Positions 43,788 to 51,525 of a DNA stretch of 64,000 nt are shown here, piece after piece. A program made the translations under genes and the position numbers. The notes under the pieces were generated by a model. It did not search any database, was not told the origin of the DNA, and saw nothing but the letters and a program-made list of their open reading frames with translations. Source of the DNA: a candidate division KSB1 bacterium (GTDB lineage: Bacteria; Zhuqueibacterota; Zhuqueibacteria; JANLFK01; Oleimicrobiaceae); assembly GCA_034506335.1 (NCBI GenBank), contig JAPDPR010000001.1, forward strand, positions 62,001 to 126,000, read 5' to 3'. Numbering within the stretch: position 1 is the stretch's first letter; the number at the start of each line of letters is the position of its first letter.

Positions 43788-44306
43788 TTACTCGCCCAAG
43801 AAATCCCAGTCCCCGGGTGCAAAAGTGAGGTACTCACGTACCTGTCTGGCCTTGTCATCGCGCATCACGTAGAATTTGCCTCTGGCCTCGGCGTAGACCT
43901 TGCCATCAGGGCCGATGATCTCACCCTCTGCCACCGAGTAGCGCTCGTGATGGCTTACAGGCCTGCCCCGCACTGTGATGCGCAGACCCACCGGCAATGG
44001 GCGGAGAAAGCGCACGGTAAGCTCACCGGTAACAAAGTACTTCTTGCGCACCACAGCTACCGACCACCCAATCGTCTCGTCTAGCAAGGCACAGATAATG
44101 CCCCCGTGCACCACGCCTTTGTAACCGGCGTACATTTCCGAGGGCACGCACTCCACGTGCACCCCCTGCTCATCGGTGGTGAACTTTAGTCCCAGTGTGG
44201 CAGCATTGACGTGCGGACTGCCGCACACGATGCACCCGTCATAGGTTGGTAACCTCCTGCCCGGTTCGATTTCCGCGGAAGGGGGCAGAGGGTCCTCTTT
44301 CTGCAT
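43788..44306 (-). CDS. PaaI-like hotdog thioesterase
   Basis: 172 residues from the ATG at 44306, with GGAGGAG 8 nt upstream. The hotdog core GYKGVVHGGIICALLDETIGW carries the His-Gly-Gly and acidic residue typical of PaaI-type acyl-CoA thioesterases, followed by TGELTVRFLRPLPVG. The N-terminal 30 residues contain a CxxC-like GCIVCGSPH, seen in a subgroup of this family. It would hydrolyse acyl-CoA thioesters in the cytoplasm; the natural substrate is unknown. It is the last gene of the long minus-strand run, 143 nt after gph. Confidence 0.86.
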   Translation of the reverse strand: MQKEDPLPPSAEIEPGRRLPTYDGCIVCGSPHVNAATLGLKFTTDEQGVHVECVPSEMYAGYKGVVHGGIICALLDETIGWSVAVVRKKYFVTGELTVRFLRPLPVGLRITVRGRPVSHHERYSVAEGEIIGPDGKVYAEARGKFYVMRDDKARQVREYLTFAPGDWDFLGE

Positions 44307-44449
44307 AATCCCGCTCCTCCGTACCAGATTCATCCGCTACTATGCAAGTCCGCACAGAACCATGGGCGCGAACAGGTCCTCCTGCGGTCACGCCAGCAAT
44401 ATTCTCCGCCTCAGGGAGGGAGCACTAGATGCATCCCCCTGCGCGGTTG

Positions 44450-45142
44450 TCACCGGGTCTCACTCGGAAGACTCCCTGTCGTTGCAGTGCCGTTGAGCAC
44501 GGCAAGGAGTTCCTCCGGCGATGAGGCCACAAACTCAGGCCTTAAGGCCTCCAAGACGGCGCGGGGTCCATACCCCCACAGGACCGCGCAGGCAGTAACG
44601 CCAGCTGCTCTGGCAGCGTAAATGTCATTGTCCGTGTCACCCACCACCAAGGTTGTCTCCGGGCTACTGCCCGTCCGCTGCATGGCGGTGAGGATCATCT
44701 CCGGATGTGGCTTGAGGTGTTCGACCTCCTCGGGGCAAATCACGGCGTGGAAATATTTGCGAAGGTCCAACCCCTCGAGGATGCGCCTGGTGTATGGGCC
44801 AGGTTTGTTCGTTGCTATCGCCAGCCGGTATCCGGCCAGCGCCCGCAGTAGCTCAGCCACTCCCGGAAAAGGCCGGGTGTGAACTAGACAGTGCTCCGCG
44901 TAGAGCTCGCGAAAGCGGGTGATGAACTCGCCGAAGCGATGCATGTTGTGCTCGCCGAGAGTAACGCGCGCGAAATTGTCCGGCCCTGGTCCGATCGAGG
45001 CACGCGCTTGCGCCAGAGTAATCTCAGGCAGCCCCATGGCGCGGAGAGCCTGATTGGAGCAATAATGCACATCCGGGGCTGTATCAAGCAGCGTTCCGTC
45101 CAGGTCAAAGACGATGGTGGTGAACAATCTCTTGGAGGTCAT
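44450..45142 (-). CDS. HAD-family hydrolase, phosphoglycolate phosphatase-like
   Basis: 230 residues from the ATG at 45142, which overlaps the DUF6485 stop by 4 bp (ATGA). HAD motifs: [12 protein letters not shown] (nucleophile Asp and acid Asp), [14 protein letters not shown] lysine in [26 protein letters not shown]. The helical cap (about 20-85) fits the Gph/PGP subfamily. It may clear 2-phosphoglycolate made during DNA repair, but nucleotide phosphatases share this shape. In a pterin/thymidylate operon, a phosphatase for pterin or nucleotide phosphates is an alternative. Confidence 0.88.
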   Translation of the reverse strand: MTSKRLFTTIVFDLDGTLLDTAPDVHYCSNQALRAMGLPEITLAQARASIGPGPDNFARVTLGEHNMHRFGEFITRFRELYAEHCLVHTRPFPGVAELLRALAGYRLAIATNKPGPYTRRILEGLDLRKYFHAVICPEEVEHLKPHPEMILTAMQRTGSSPETTLVVGDTDNDIYAARAAGVTACAVLWGYGPRAVLEALRPEFVASSPEELLAVLNGTATTGSLPSETR

Positions 45143-45333
45143 TTCTGCAGCGAAAGAAACTTGCGCACCGAGCGGTCCCAAGTGCGTTCCACCTCATCCG
45201 GGAAAAAGCAGGCGGGCAACTCGTTCAAGCGGCGGTGATAGGCCAGACACTCGCAACAATACCCTTTGCGGGAGCATGGGTCGTACGAGCAGTTGCAGCG
45301 AGTCATGTTCTTGTCAAAATTCTTGCACTCCAT
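45139..45333 (-). CDS. DUF6485 cysteine-rich small protein
   Basis: 64 residues from the ATG at 45333, with AGGAG upstream; a longer frame to 45450 has no support. Eight cysteines lie at 3, 13, 15, 20, 26, 27, 29 and 42, in the pattern [20 protein letters not shown], then [14 protein letters not shown] and LPACFFP. This matches the family now called DUF6485, found in anaerobes and other bacteria. The spacing suggests a metal site (zinc or an iron-sulfur cluster), which is an inference. It lies between the thymidylate-synthase-like gene and the HAD phosphatase gene, overlapping the latter. Confidence 0.82.
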   Translation of the reverse strand: MECKNFDKNMTRCNCSYDPCSRKGYCCECLAYHRRLNELPACFFPDEVERTWDRSVRKFLSLQK

Positions 45334-45374
45334 ACTGCTCCTCATCCATCGTTCCTGTTCCGAAAGCCATATAG

Positions 45375-46196
45375 CTACCGGCGCTCTCGTTCTTCGGCCA
45401 ACCGGCGCCGGGCATCTTCGAACATCGGTTCGGCAAAGTCTGAATGCCACGTGCGTTCCGCAAAGGTGCGTTCTTGCACGCTGCGCAAGAAACCGGCAAA
45501 TTCGCGAAAGTAGCTGCCATAGATGTGGAAGCTGTCGGCAATATCCACGTAGCGACCCACTCTCACCGGCCTGCCCAGTCTCTCGGCCAGGCGTTCGGCG
45601 ATCCGGCGCTGAAGGTCGGTCAGAGCGAACATGTTCATATAGGCGGCTTTGTACGCGTCGCGGGAGCGCCAGTGGGTGTTCATGTTCAGCACCAGGACCC
45701 CTTCTTCATCAGGGAGCATGCGGCACCATACTCGCTGCAGACACGGAGGGTCGTAGGTCGGCGGGTCTGTCTTCGGGTTCCAGGTGATGGCCTGCGCCCG
45801 CCGCGAGTAGCTGGCCTGTGTCAGCTTCTCGATGATGTAGTTAATCTGGTCTATGACCTCACCTTCCATCTCATAGGCGAACAGACGCTTGTGGTAGGTG
45901 TAGGTCCACTTCCCCTCCTCGGGACAGATCCAGTGGTCATGCACGCCCTCTACCACCTCCTGGCGGTACACTTCCAGGTCCTCCAAGCCGCCGGGAAACG
46001 CACGGTGGATGCGCGGCTCGGCAAACGGGTCGTCGACCACCATCACCATGGTGCAGTCCTTGCTGGGCGGATCGTCCGGCTTGTCATACTCGGTGCGAAC
46101 GGATACACCCTCGTGCCAGCACTTGAGCACTGCGTTCTCCCATGTCTCCGGGAGATTCTTCCCCTGGACAAGAAAAGTCGGGACATTGCCACGCAT
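45375..46196 (-). CDS. Thymidylate synthase, archaeal/methanogen-type ThyA family
   Basis: 273 residues from the ATG at 46196, one nt after the previous stop; an ATG at 46220 has a better ribosome site and is an alternative. All ThyA catalytic residues can be placed: C152 in [10 protein letters not shown]177 and D180 in HWRSRDAY, N188 in YMNMF, H224 and Y226 in SFHIYGSY. The N-terminus [20 protein letters not shown] and the compact length match the methanogen-type branch, not E. coli ThyA. It should make dTMP from dUMP with methylene-tetrahydrofolate or a related pterin. Its operon supplies pterin enzymes, consistent with a linked folate/pterin role. Confidence 0.86.
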   Translation of the reverse strand: MRGNVPTFLVQGKNLPETWENAVLKCWHEGVSVRTEYDKPDDPPSKDCTMVMVVDDPFAEPRIHRAFPGGLEDLEVYRQEVVEGVHDHWICPEEGKWTYTYHKRLFAYEMEGEVIDQINYIIEKLTQASYSRRAQAITWNPKTDPPTYDPPCLQRVWCRMLPDEEGVLVLNMNTHWRSRDAYKAAYMNMFALTDLQRRIAERLAERLGRPVRVGRYVDIADSFHIYGSYFREFAGFLRSVQERTFAERTWHSDFAEPMFEDARRRLAEERERR

Positions 46197-46197
46197 G

Positions 46198-46920
46198 TCA
46201 GTCTCTCGTTTTCGTTCCATGCGCCCCCCTCTTCGGGAGCCACACACCAAGGGTGACGGCCAGACTGTGGTACCTCTTGCCTTCCAGGGCCACACCACCG
46301 GCGGACTGCAAGCCAGCAAAAGGGAAGGTGTAGCGAAGCTCAATGTGATAGTGTCCCTGCTTGCACCCCACACCTACGTGCCCCACAAAACTCGAGTTGT
46401 CGGCCGCAGGCGAATAGAGGTCACAGCCATCCCACCACCCATAGTCACTGCGGACGGTGGGGTCGCCCGTGACAGGGTCGTAGGAGTTAGGAATCTCCGT
46501 CGACCGCAGCACCTCGGAGTTGTCGTTGACCGCCACCGCCAGCGCCACGCCCCCGGTCACCTGCCATTGCCGGCGCCCTGATCGTTTGATCTGGTACCGG
46601 GCCAGAAGTGGGAACTCTACAAAGCCCATCGAACAGACTTGGGAGCGCCACCATCGCGACGTGGCGGGAAAGTGGCTGCCCACAACTTTATCTCGGAGTA
46701 TTCCGCCACGCGTCACATAAGCCACCTCGAGCGAGAGAGAGACGTTCTCAAACAGGGCCCACTCTTTTTCCACGGCAAGCACCACCCCAGGCTTCAACCC
46801 ATGGTCCTGGTCGACAAAGGTCGATAGGTTCCATCCCGACTTGATGCTAAATCCGCTCTGCCCTGTCGTCACCCCCGGGAGGCACAAAGCAAGCGCAACA
46901 ATCAGGCCGGACCACCTCAT
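46198..46920 (-). CDS. Outer-membrane beta-barrel protein (PorT-like)
   Basis: 240 residues from the ATG at 46920 with AAGGAGGG upstream. A signal peptide (RWSGLIVALALCLPGVTTGQ) leads into alternating strands: FSIKSGWNLSTFVDQDHGLK, LSLEVAYVTRGGILRDKVVG, FVEFPLLARYQIK and VTLGVWLPK. The EVAYVTRGGILRDK segment is shared with the next gene upstream (EVNYTTLGGVLRDK), so the two are paralogues. Eight to ten strands are likely. No ligand is known. Its ATG overlaps the stop of that paralogue by 4 bp. Confidence 0.78.
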   Translation of the reverse strand: MRWSGLIVALALCLPGVTTGQSGFSIKSGWNLSTFVDQDHGLKPGVVLAVEKEWALFENVSLSLEVAYVTRGGILRDKVVGSHFPATSRWWRSQVCSMGFVEFPLLARYQIKRSGRRQWQVTGGVALAVAVNDNSEVLRSTEIPNSYDPVTGDPTVRSDYGWWDGCDLYSPAADNSSFVGHVGVGCKQGHYHIELRYTFPFAGLQSAGGVALEGKRYHSLAVTLGVWLPKRGAHGTKTRD

Positions 46921-47636
46921 GGTCGTCCCTCCTTGCTGACGAAGGAGGTCAAATCCCATCGCGTCATCAGACGCAGACCCTGTATTCGTCTATCCACCCG
47001 GTAGATGGAGCTCACAAGATCGGCAACCTCGTCGTCTATCTGGAAGTAGTCAATGCTGAGCAGGCACACTCGGCCGCTGATGCCGATGCCGATGTGATAG
47101 CCCAACCTCTTCTTGTGGATCTCCAGGGGCCGGTACTCGTACAGCCACACGTATTCCCACCTCTCGCCCGGTTCCCAAGGGTGCAAATAAGAGCCTTTCT
47201 CCGTCCTGGACAGGTCCCTCTGGAAAAGCAGAAGCGACGGTCCGGAAAAAAACAGGCCTTTCCAGTTTCTTGCAAAGGGGACTTCGAAAGCCAGTACTAT
47301 TGGCATCTCGATAAACGCCCACCGCAGCGTAAAGTCGTAGGCGTAAATCCCCTCGGCGCCATACATAGCCTTGTCGCGCAGCACGCCGCCCAAGGTGGTG
47401 TAGTTGACCTCCCATAGCAGTGCGGCATGGGGAGCGAGTCGTTTCTCGCCCCACACGCCGAAAGCCCCGTTCCACAGCACTGCCGTGTCGTGCCGGCGAA
47501 ACGCAGAACCTGCCACCCCCATGCTGACGCCGCGCACACCAAGAGGGGTACCCGCAAGGCAGGAGGGAGAGCCCGCCAGGGCAAGTGCGAGCACAGCGGC
47601 CCGCACCATAGGCCAGCCTCGGCGCATGCGCATCAT
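46917..47636 (-). CDS. Outer-membrane beta-barrel protein, paralogue of the next gene
   Basis: 239 residues. A signal peptide (about 1-28, MVRAAVLALALAGSPSCLAG) precedes amphipathic strands including LWEVNYTTLGGVLRDKAMYG, FIEMPIVLAFEVPF and GLFFSGPSLLLFQRDL. The start ATGATG overlaps the gatD stop (TGA), so translation is coupled. Two small barrels embedded in a cytoplasmic cofactor operon is unusual; they could transport a product of the pathway or be passengers. The end WDLTSFVSKEGRP is short on aromatic residues for a barrel, so the fold call rests mainly on the strand pattern. Confidence 0.72.
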   Translation of the reverse strand: MMRMRRGWPMVRAAVLALALAGSPSCLAGTPLGVRGVSMGVAGSAFRRHDTAVLWNGAFGVWGEKRLAPHAALLWEVNYTTLGGVLRDKAMYGAEGIYAYDFTLRWAFIEMPIVLAFEVPFARNWKGLFFSGPSLLLFQRDLSRTEKGSYLHPWEPGERWEYVWLYEYRPLEIHKKRLGYHIGIGISGRVCLLSIDYFQIDDEVADLVSSIYRVDRRIQGLRLMTRWDLTSFVSKEGRP

Positions 47637-49021
47637 TTCCTCACTCGATTAAGGAATTCCTCAACTTCGGGAATGCCGCCCTGGAAGATGAGATAGCCGT
47701 TGATGGGTTCCCGCTCGGTGATCTCGTGGTTGATGGGCGTGAGCATCATCTCCTTCACTTTTTCCCGCTCGGTGGTGTGCGCCAGCACCCATCCCAGCTT
47801 GCAGTAGGCTGTTTCAGGCAGCATATTGCCTAGGGGAATGATGCCCAAATCCAGCAGGTCCCGGCCGGTGTCGTAGACGTACATCTGCACGTATCCCCAC
47901 AGGGTCTGCACGGTCATGACCACAGTCACCCCGCGGTCGATGGCCCGCTTCAGCGCCGGGTTGATCTTGCGGTTCACATGTCCAAGCCCTGTACCGGCGA
48001 TGACGATCCCCTTGTAGCCGTGGTCGGTGAGGGCGTCGATAATCTCGGGCATCATGTTGGGGTAGTAGTAGACGATGCTCACCTTTTCCTCAAACACCGC
48101 GTCGATGGTAACCTCGCGATCCTGGCGGCGCCGCTGGTAGTCATTGGTCAGGTACTGAAAGCGGTCCGGCCACACCATGGCCAGGGGGATGTCGCCGATC
48201 GTGCGAAACGTGTTGCGGTAGCTGGAGTGCATCTTGCGGACGCGTGTGCCGCGATGGAGCAGGTCGTAGTCGTCGCTGGTTGGCCCAAACATGCACACCA
48301 TCACCTCGGCGATGTCGCCATAGGCCGCCGTGCGTACCGCATTGATGAGGTTGAGGGCCGCATCGCTTGACGGGCGGTCGCTCGAACGCTGCGACCCCAC
48401 CATGACGATTGGCACCGGTGGCCTCTGCACCATGAAGGTGAGGGCCGCCGCGGTGTAATGCATCACGTCCGTTCCATGGCCAATGACGATGCCGTCCACC
48501 CCGTTGCGAATCTCCTCGCCGATGACGTTGGCGATAGTAATCCAGTGTTGGGGCTCGATGTTTTCGCTGAACACACCGAAGAGTTTGGTAGTCTTCAGGT
48601 TGCAGATATCCGCAAGCTCAGGGACCGCTCCATATAGTTCCCCTGGGGTGAAGGCCGGAATGACCGCGCCGGTGCGGTAGTCCAAGCGGCTGGCAATGGT
48701 GCCGCCGGTGCCCAGAAGGGTCACGTCCGGCTTGCGGTCATCATGCGGAAACTCCCGCTCGGGAATGCGATAGTGCGCCTCCTTGTACCCCACCTCCTCG
48801 ATACTGAGCACATTGTCCACATGGATGCCCAGATTGTAGCCGCTGTGCAGCTTGAGGACAATATGTTCATCGTCGGCGTTCTCGCTGCGCGGGAGGATGA
48901 TGCCCTTAAAGTCCCCCTTGCGCGAGTGGAGCACCACATCGCTCCACACCCGCACCTTCATCTGTTGCAACGTGGCGCGCGCTTTACCGCGGTATCCCTT
49001 CCAGGAATCTACCTGCTCCAC
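47633..49021 (-). CDS. gatD: Glu-tRNA(Gln) amidotransferase subunit D (GatD), archaeal type
   Basis: 462 residues from GTG 49021, with GGAAAGGAAC upstream; the open frame extends to 49117. An N-terminal GatD-specific domain is visible (KGDFKGIILPR, then HIVLKLHSGYNLGIHVDNV, about 35-75), which plain asparaginases lack. The asparaginase domain has LLGTGGTIASRLDYRTGAV (102-120), GHGTDVMHYTAAA (181-193) and VGSQRSSDRPSSDA. In archaea GatD works with GatE to convert Glu-tRNA(Gln) to Gln-tRNA(Gln). No GatE or GatCAB gene is in the window. A bacterial GatD may act as an asparaginase-like amidase or be a transferred gene. It lies 29 nt after the SDR. Confidence 0.86.
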   Translation of the reverse strand: MEQVDSWKGYRGKARATLQQMKVRVWSDVVLHSRKGDFKGIILPRSENADDEHIVLKLHSGYNLGIHVDNVLSIEEVGYKEAHYRIPEREFPHDDRKPDVTLLGTGGTIASRLDYRTGAVIPAFTPGELYGAVPELADICNLKTTKLFGVFSENIEPQHWITIANVIGEEIRNGVDGIVIGHGTDVMHYTAAALTFMVQRPPVPIVMVGSQRSSDRPSSDAALNLINAVRTAAYGDIAEVMVCMFGPTSDDYDLLHRGTRVRKMHSSYRNTFRTIGDIPLAMVWPDRFQYLTNDYQRRRQDREVTIDAVFEEKVSIVYYYPNMMPEIIDALTDHGYKGIVIAGTGLGHVNRKINPALKRAIDRGVTVVMTVQTLWGYVQMYVYDTGRDLLDLGIIPLGNMLPETAYCKLGWVLAHTTEREKVKEMMLTPINHEITEREPINGYLIFQGGIPEVEEFLNRVRK

Positions 49022-49050
49022 GCCGTTCCTTTCCCTGCCGTACGACAAGC

Positions 49051-49776
49051 TCAGATGTCTCCGCCCACAGGGCGCAATACGATCTCCTCCGGCATCACAT
49101 CCGGTGGAGCAAGGCACGCGGCCACTACGGCCTCGGCCACGCTCTCCGGCCGCATCATCAAGGCGCGGCGAGCGCTGTCAGCCTCCCACCCCGGCGTGTC
49201 CGTCGCACCGGGGAAGATGGCCGTCACCCGAATGCCCTTCTTCCGCACTTCCATCCGCAGCACCTCGGTGAAACCGGCAAGGCCGTATTTCGCGGCGCAA
49301 TAGGCGGCGCAGCGCGCATAGGGCCTGCGCCCCGCCACAGAGATGATGTTGACGATGTGGCCACTGCTCCGGCGGAGCATATCCTCGAGCACTGCCTTGG
49401 TGCACAAGAATGCGCCGGTCAGATTGACAGCGAGCTGTTCCTGCCACTCCTCCACCGAAACGTCTTGTACTTCAGTAAAGCGCCACACACCCGCATTATT
49501 GACCAGGATGTCAATGGGCCCCCACCGCTCGCGGACCTGGCTCACAAGCTGCTTCAGCTCGTCTTCCTTGGTCACATCGGCTGCAATGGGGAGGGCCTCT
49601 CCGCCGCTCGCCTGGATTTGCGCGGCCACTGCCTGAATCTGGGCTGGGCTCCGCGCGGAAACCACCACCCGCAGCCCTTTTCGAGCCAGGGCCTCGGCTA
49701 TGGCTCTCCCGATACCCCGACCGGCACCTGTGACCCAGGCGATGGGTTTGCCGATGGTTAAGGCCGATTCTGCCAC
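49051..49776 (-). CDS. Short-chain dehydrogenase/reductase next to folE (possible sepiapterin-type reductase)
   Basis: 241 residues. TGAGRGIG (16-23), NNAG (93-96), N118, S146 and YxxxK (Y159, K163) give a complete SDR tetrad. The end EEIVLRPVGGDI is close to that of many 3-ketoacyl reductases. The gene starts 3 nt after the folE stop in the same operon as PTPS. Family knowledge: sepiapterin reductase is an SDR that finishes tetrahydrobiopterin synthesis after GTP cyclohydrolase I and PTPS. That this SDR does so is an inference from order alone; general-purpose SDRs look similar. Confidence 0.86.
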   Translation of the reverse strand: MAESALTIGKPIAWVTGAGRGIGRAIAEALARKGLRVVVSARSPAQIQAVAAQIQASGGEALPIAADVTKEDELKQLVSQVRERWGPIDILVNNAGVWRFTEVQDVSVEEWQEQLAVNLTGAFLCTKAVLEDMLRRSSGHIVNIISVAGRRPYARCAAYCAAKYGLAGFTEVLRMEVRKKGIRVTAIFPGATDTPGWEADSARRALMMRPESVAEAVVAACLAPPDVMPEEIVLRPVGGDI

Positions 49777-49779
49777 CGC

Positions 49780-50343
49780 TCATCCTCCATGGCACCTAAT
49801 CAGCTCCATGAACTCCATGCGCGTGGCGCGCTCGCTTTGGAACACGCCCCGCATAGCGCTGGTGGTCATCACCGAATTCTGCTTCTCCACCCCCCGCATC
49901 ATCATGCACAGGTGCCGGGCCTCGATGACCACCGCGACGCCATAGGGTTGCAAATGGCGCCACAGCGCATCGGCTATCTGGGTGGTGAGCCGTTCCTGAA
50001 GCTGCAACCGTCGCGCATACACGTCCACCACGCGCGGAATCTTGCTCACCCCCACGATCTTCCCCTTCGGCAGGTACCCCACATGGCAGCGACCGAAGAA
50101 CGGGAGCAGATGATGCTCACACAGGCTGAACAATTCGATATCTTTGACGATCACCATCTCATCGTACTGCTCATCAAACACCGCCTTCTGAAGAATCTCC
50201 TCGGGGTCCTGCTGGTAGCCCTGGGTGAGAAAGGCCAAGGCCCTTTCCACCCGCTCAGGCGTCTTCTTCAGTCCTTGCCGGGAGGGATCTTCCCCAACCG
50301 CGCGCAGCAACTGTTCCACAAGCTCGCGTATCCGTTCAGCCAT
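49780..50343 (-). CDS. folE: GTP cyclohydrolase I
   Basis: 187 residues from the ATG at 50343, with GGAGGAG upstream; the frame open to 50481 is not needed. The zinc ligands C75, H78 ([12 protein letters not shown]) and C146 ([12 protein letters not shown]) are all present, as are GLKKTPERV and [20 protein letters not shown]. It converts GTP to dihydroneopterin triphosphate, the entry to folate, biopterin and queuosine. Its start overlaps the PTPS stop by 8 bp, and the SDR follows after 3 nt. This is the zinc-dependent FolE1 type. Confidence 0.96.
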   Translation of the reverse strand: MAERIRELVEQLLRAVGEDPSRQGLKKTPERVERALAFLTQGYQQDPEEILQKAVFDEQYDEMVIVKDIELFSLCEHHLLPFFGRCHVGYLPKGKIVGVSKIPRVVDVYARRLQLQERLTTQIADALWRHLQPYGVAVVIEARHLCMMMRGVEKQNSVMTTSAMRGVFQSERATRMEFMELIRCHGG

Positions 50344-50755
50344 CCACTTCTCCTCCCCTGTAGAACGCGCAGTTATGTTCAGACTCGTGGACCCGCACCT
50401 CGTAGAGGTGCCCGCGGGGGATCTTGTCACGCAGCACCTCCCAGAAGCGGCGAGCAAGATTCTCCGCCGTGGGGATGACACCCTGGAGAAAGTCCACCTG
50501 GTAGTTGAGGAACTTGTGATCCACCTTCTGAATCAGCTCCCGGTCCACGATCGCACCCAACTCGCCAAGGTCGATGACCATGCCATCGCGCGGGTCCGGC
50601 TCGCCACATACCGTAACCTCAACGGTGTAGTTGTGACCGTGCCCCAACGGATTATTGCACAGACCGTAGAGGCGCACGTTCTCCTCGTCGCTGAGCTCAG
50701 GGTTGTGCAGCCGATGTGCGGCGCTGAACGTTGCCTTGCGGGTAATGCACAGCAT
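50336..50755 (-). CDS. 6-pyruvoyl-tetrahydropterin synthase/QueD family enzyme, biopterin-type motif
   Basis: 139 residues. Zinc ligands H14 (FSAAHRL), H39 and H41 (GHGH) are present, with the catalytic cysteine C33 in [15 protein letters not shown]. That spacing and the CNNP-GHGHNY string match PTPS of animals and Chlorobi, whereas typical QueD has a CxxxHGH pattern. The C-terminus has [15 protein letters not shown], where the PTPS glutamate lies. It should turn dihydroneopterin triphosphate into 6-pyruvoyl-tetrahydropterin, or 6-carboxytetrahydropterin if QueD. The folE overlap and neighbouring SDR favour the biopterin reading. Confidence 0.86.
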   Translation of the reverse strand: MLCITRKATFSAAHRLHNPELSDEENVRLYGLCNNPLGHGHNYTVEVTVCGEPDPRDGMVIDLGELGAIVDRELIQKVDHKFLNYQVDFLQGVIPTAENLARRFWEVLRDKIPRGHLYEVRVHESEHNCAFYRGGEVDG

Positions 50756-50758
50756 GGC

Positions 50759-51430
50759 CTACACCTCGCCTTTCTCTTCGTATTGTTCCGCTGTCTTGGC
50801 ATGGCGGATACGCTTGCAGGTGCGATCGTCAGGCTCAAGGTGATAGCGGTACGTAGGCCACTCCACCTTCTGCACGCGGAACTGACGCTGGGCCCGCGCT
50901 AGGAAATCAGACTCGGACGAATAGGGCAGGAGCCGAAATCCGCCCAGCTTCTCGAACACCGCGCGCCTGCCGAAAAGCGTGGCACCGATGCAGCAGTCGC
51001 GCAAATGAATAAGTCGCGTCGGATCGCGCGCATCCACCACATAGTGGTCCTGCTCGTCGCCAACCAACTCTACCCCGCCATGCACGAGATCTATCTCGGG
51101 GTGCTCTCCGAAGTAAACCACTCGCACCGCCACATGTTCGGGCGTGTACTCATCGTCAGCGTCGATGAACGTGATGAACGGTGCGCTTGAATGAGCGATG
51201 CCGGCATTTCGCGCCCGAGCAAGGCCGCCGTGCGGGAGCCAAAGATATTCAACGCGGCTGTCCTGCGCTTGCAGCTCTTTTATCAGGCTTGCGGTGGTAT
51301 CGGTGCTCCCGTCGTCCACCACCAATAGGCGCCAATGCGAATAGGACTGCGCCTGTACCGAGGAAATCGCACGCATAATGAGATGGGCGCGATTGAACGT
51401 GCACAGTATGATGTCAACCAGTTCAGGCAT
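50759..51430 (-). CDS. GT2 family glycosyltransferase at the head of the pterin operon
   Basis: 223 residues from the ATG at 51430, with AGGGAG upstream. GT-A fold: VDIILCTFNRAHLI, LLVVDDGSTD (DDGS 39-42), GGLARARNAGIA and the metal-binding IDADDEYTPEH (D89-D91). GGFRLLPYSSESDFLARA supplies the acceptor-side ED-like region. No membrane segment is present, so it acts on a soluble or peripheral acceptor. It stands 3 nt from PTPS, so a role in glycosylating a pterin, as in the limipterin-type pterin glycosides known from Chlorobium, is a testable inference. A surface-glycan role is the ordinary alternative. Confidence 0.84.
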   Translation of the reverse strand: MPELVDIILCTFNRAHLIMRAISSVQAQSYSHWRLLVVDDGSTDTTASLIKELQAQDSRVEYLWLPHGGLARARNAGIAHSSAPFITFIDADDEYTPEHVAVRVVYFGEHPEIDLVHGGVELVGDEQDHYVVDARDPTRLIHLRDCCIGATLFGRRAVFEKLGGFRLLPYSSESDFLARAQRQFRVQKVEWPTYRYHLEPDDRTCKRIRHAKTAEQYEEKGEV

Positions 51431-51467
51431 GAATGCTCCCTGCCACGAGAGGTCTCCCCGATGGTGC

Positions 51468-51496
51468 AATATAGAAAAAATCCATCAGTCGGACAA
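51468..51496 (-). promoter_or_regulatory. Sigma-70-type promoter of the pterin/gatD/thymidylate operon
   Basis: TTGTCC (51491-51496), a 17-nt spacer and TATATT (51468-51473) on the minus strand, 38 nt upstream of the glycosyltransferase ATG. No other good promoter was seen before 45.3 kb, where gaps are mostly below 45 nt. Confidence 0.6.
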
Positions 51497-51525
51497 GGAC
51501 AGAGTTTAGGCGGTGCGAGCCAAAG

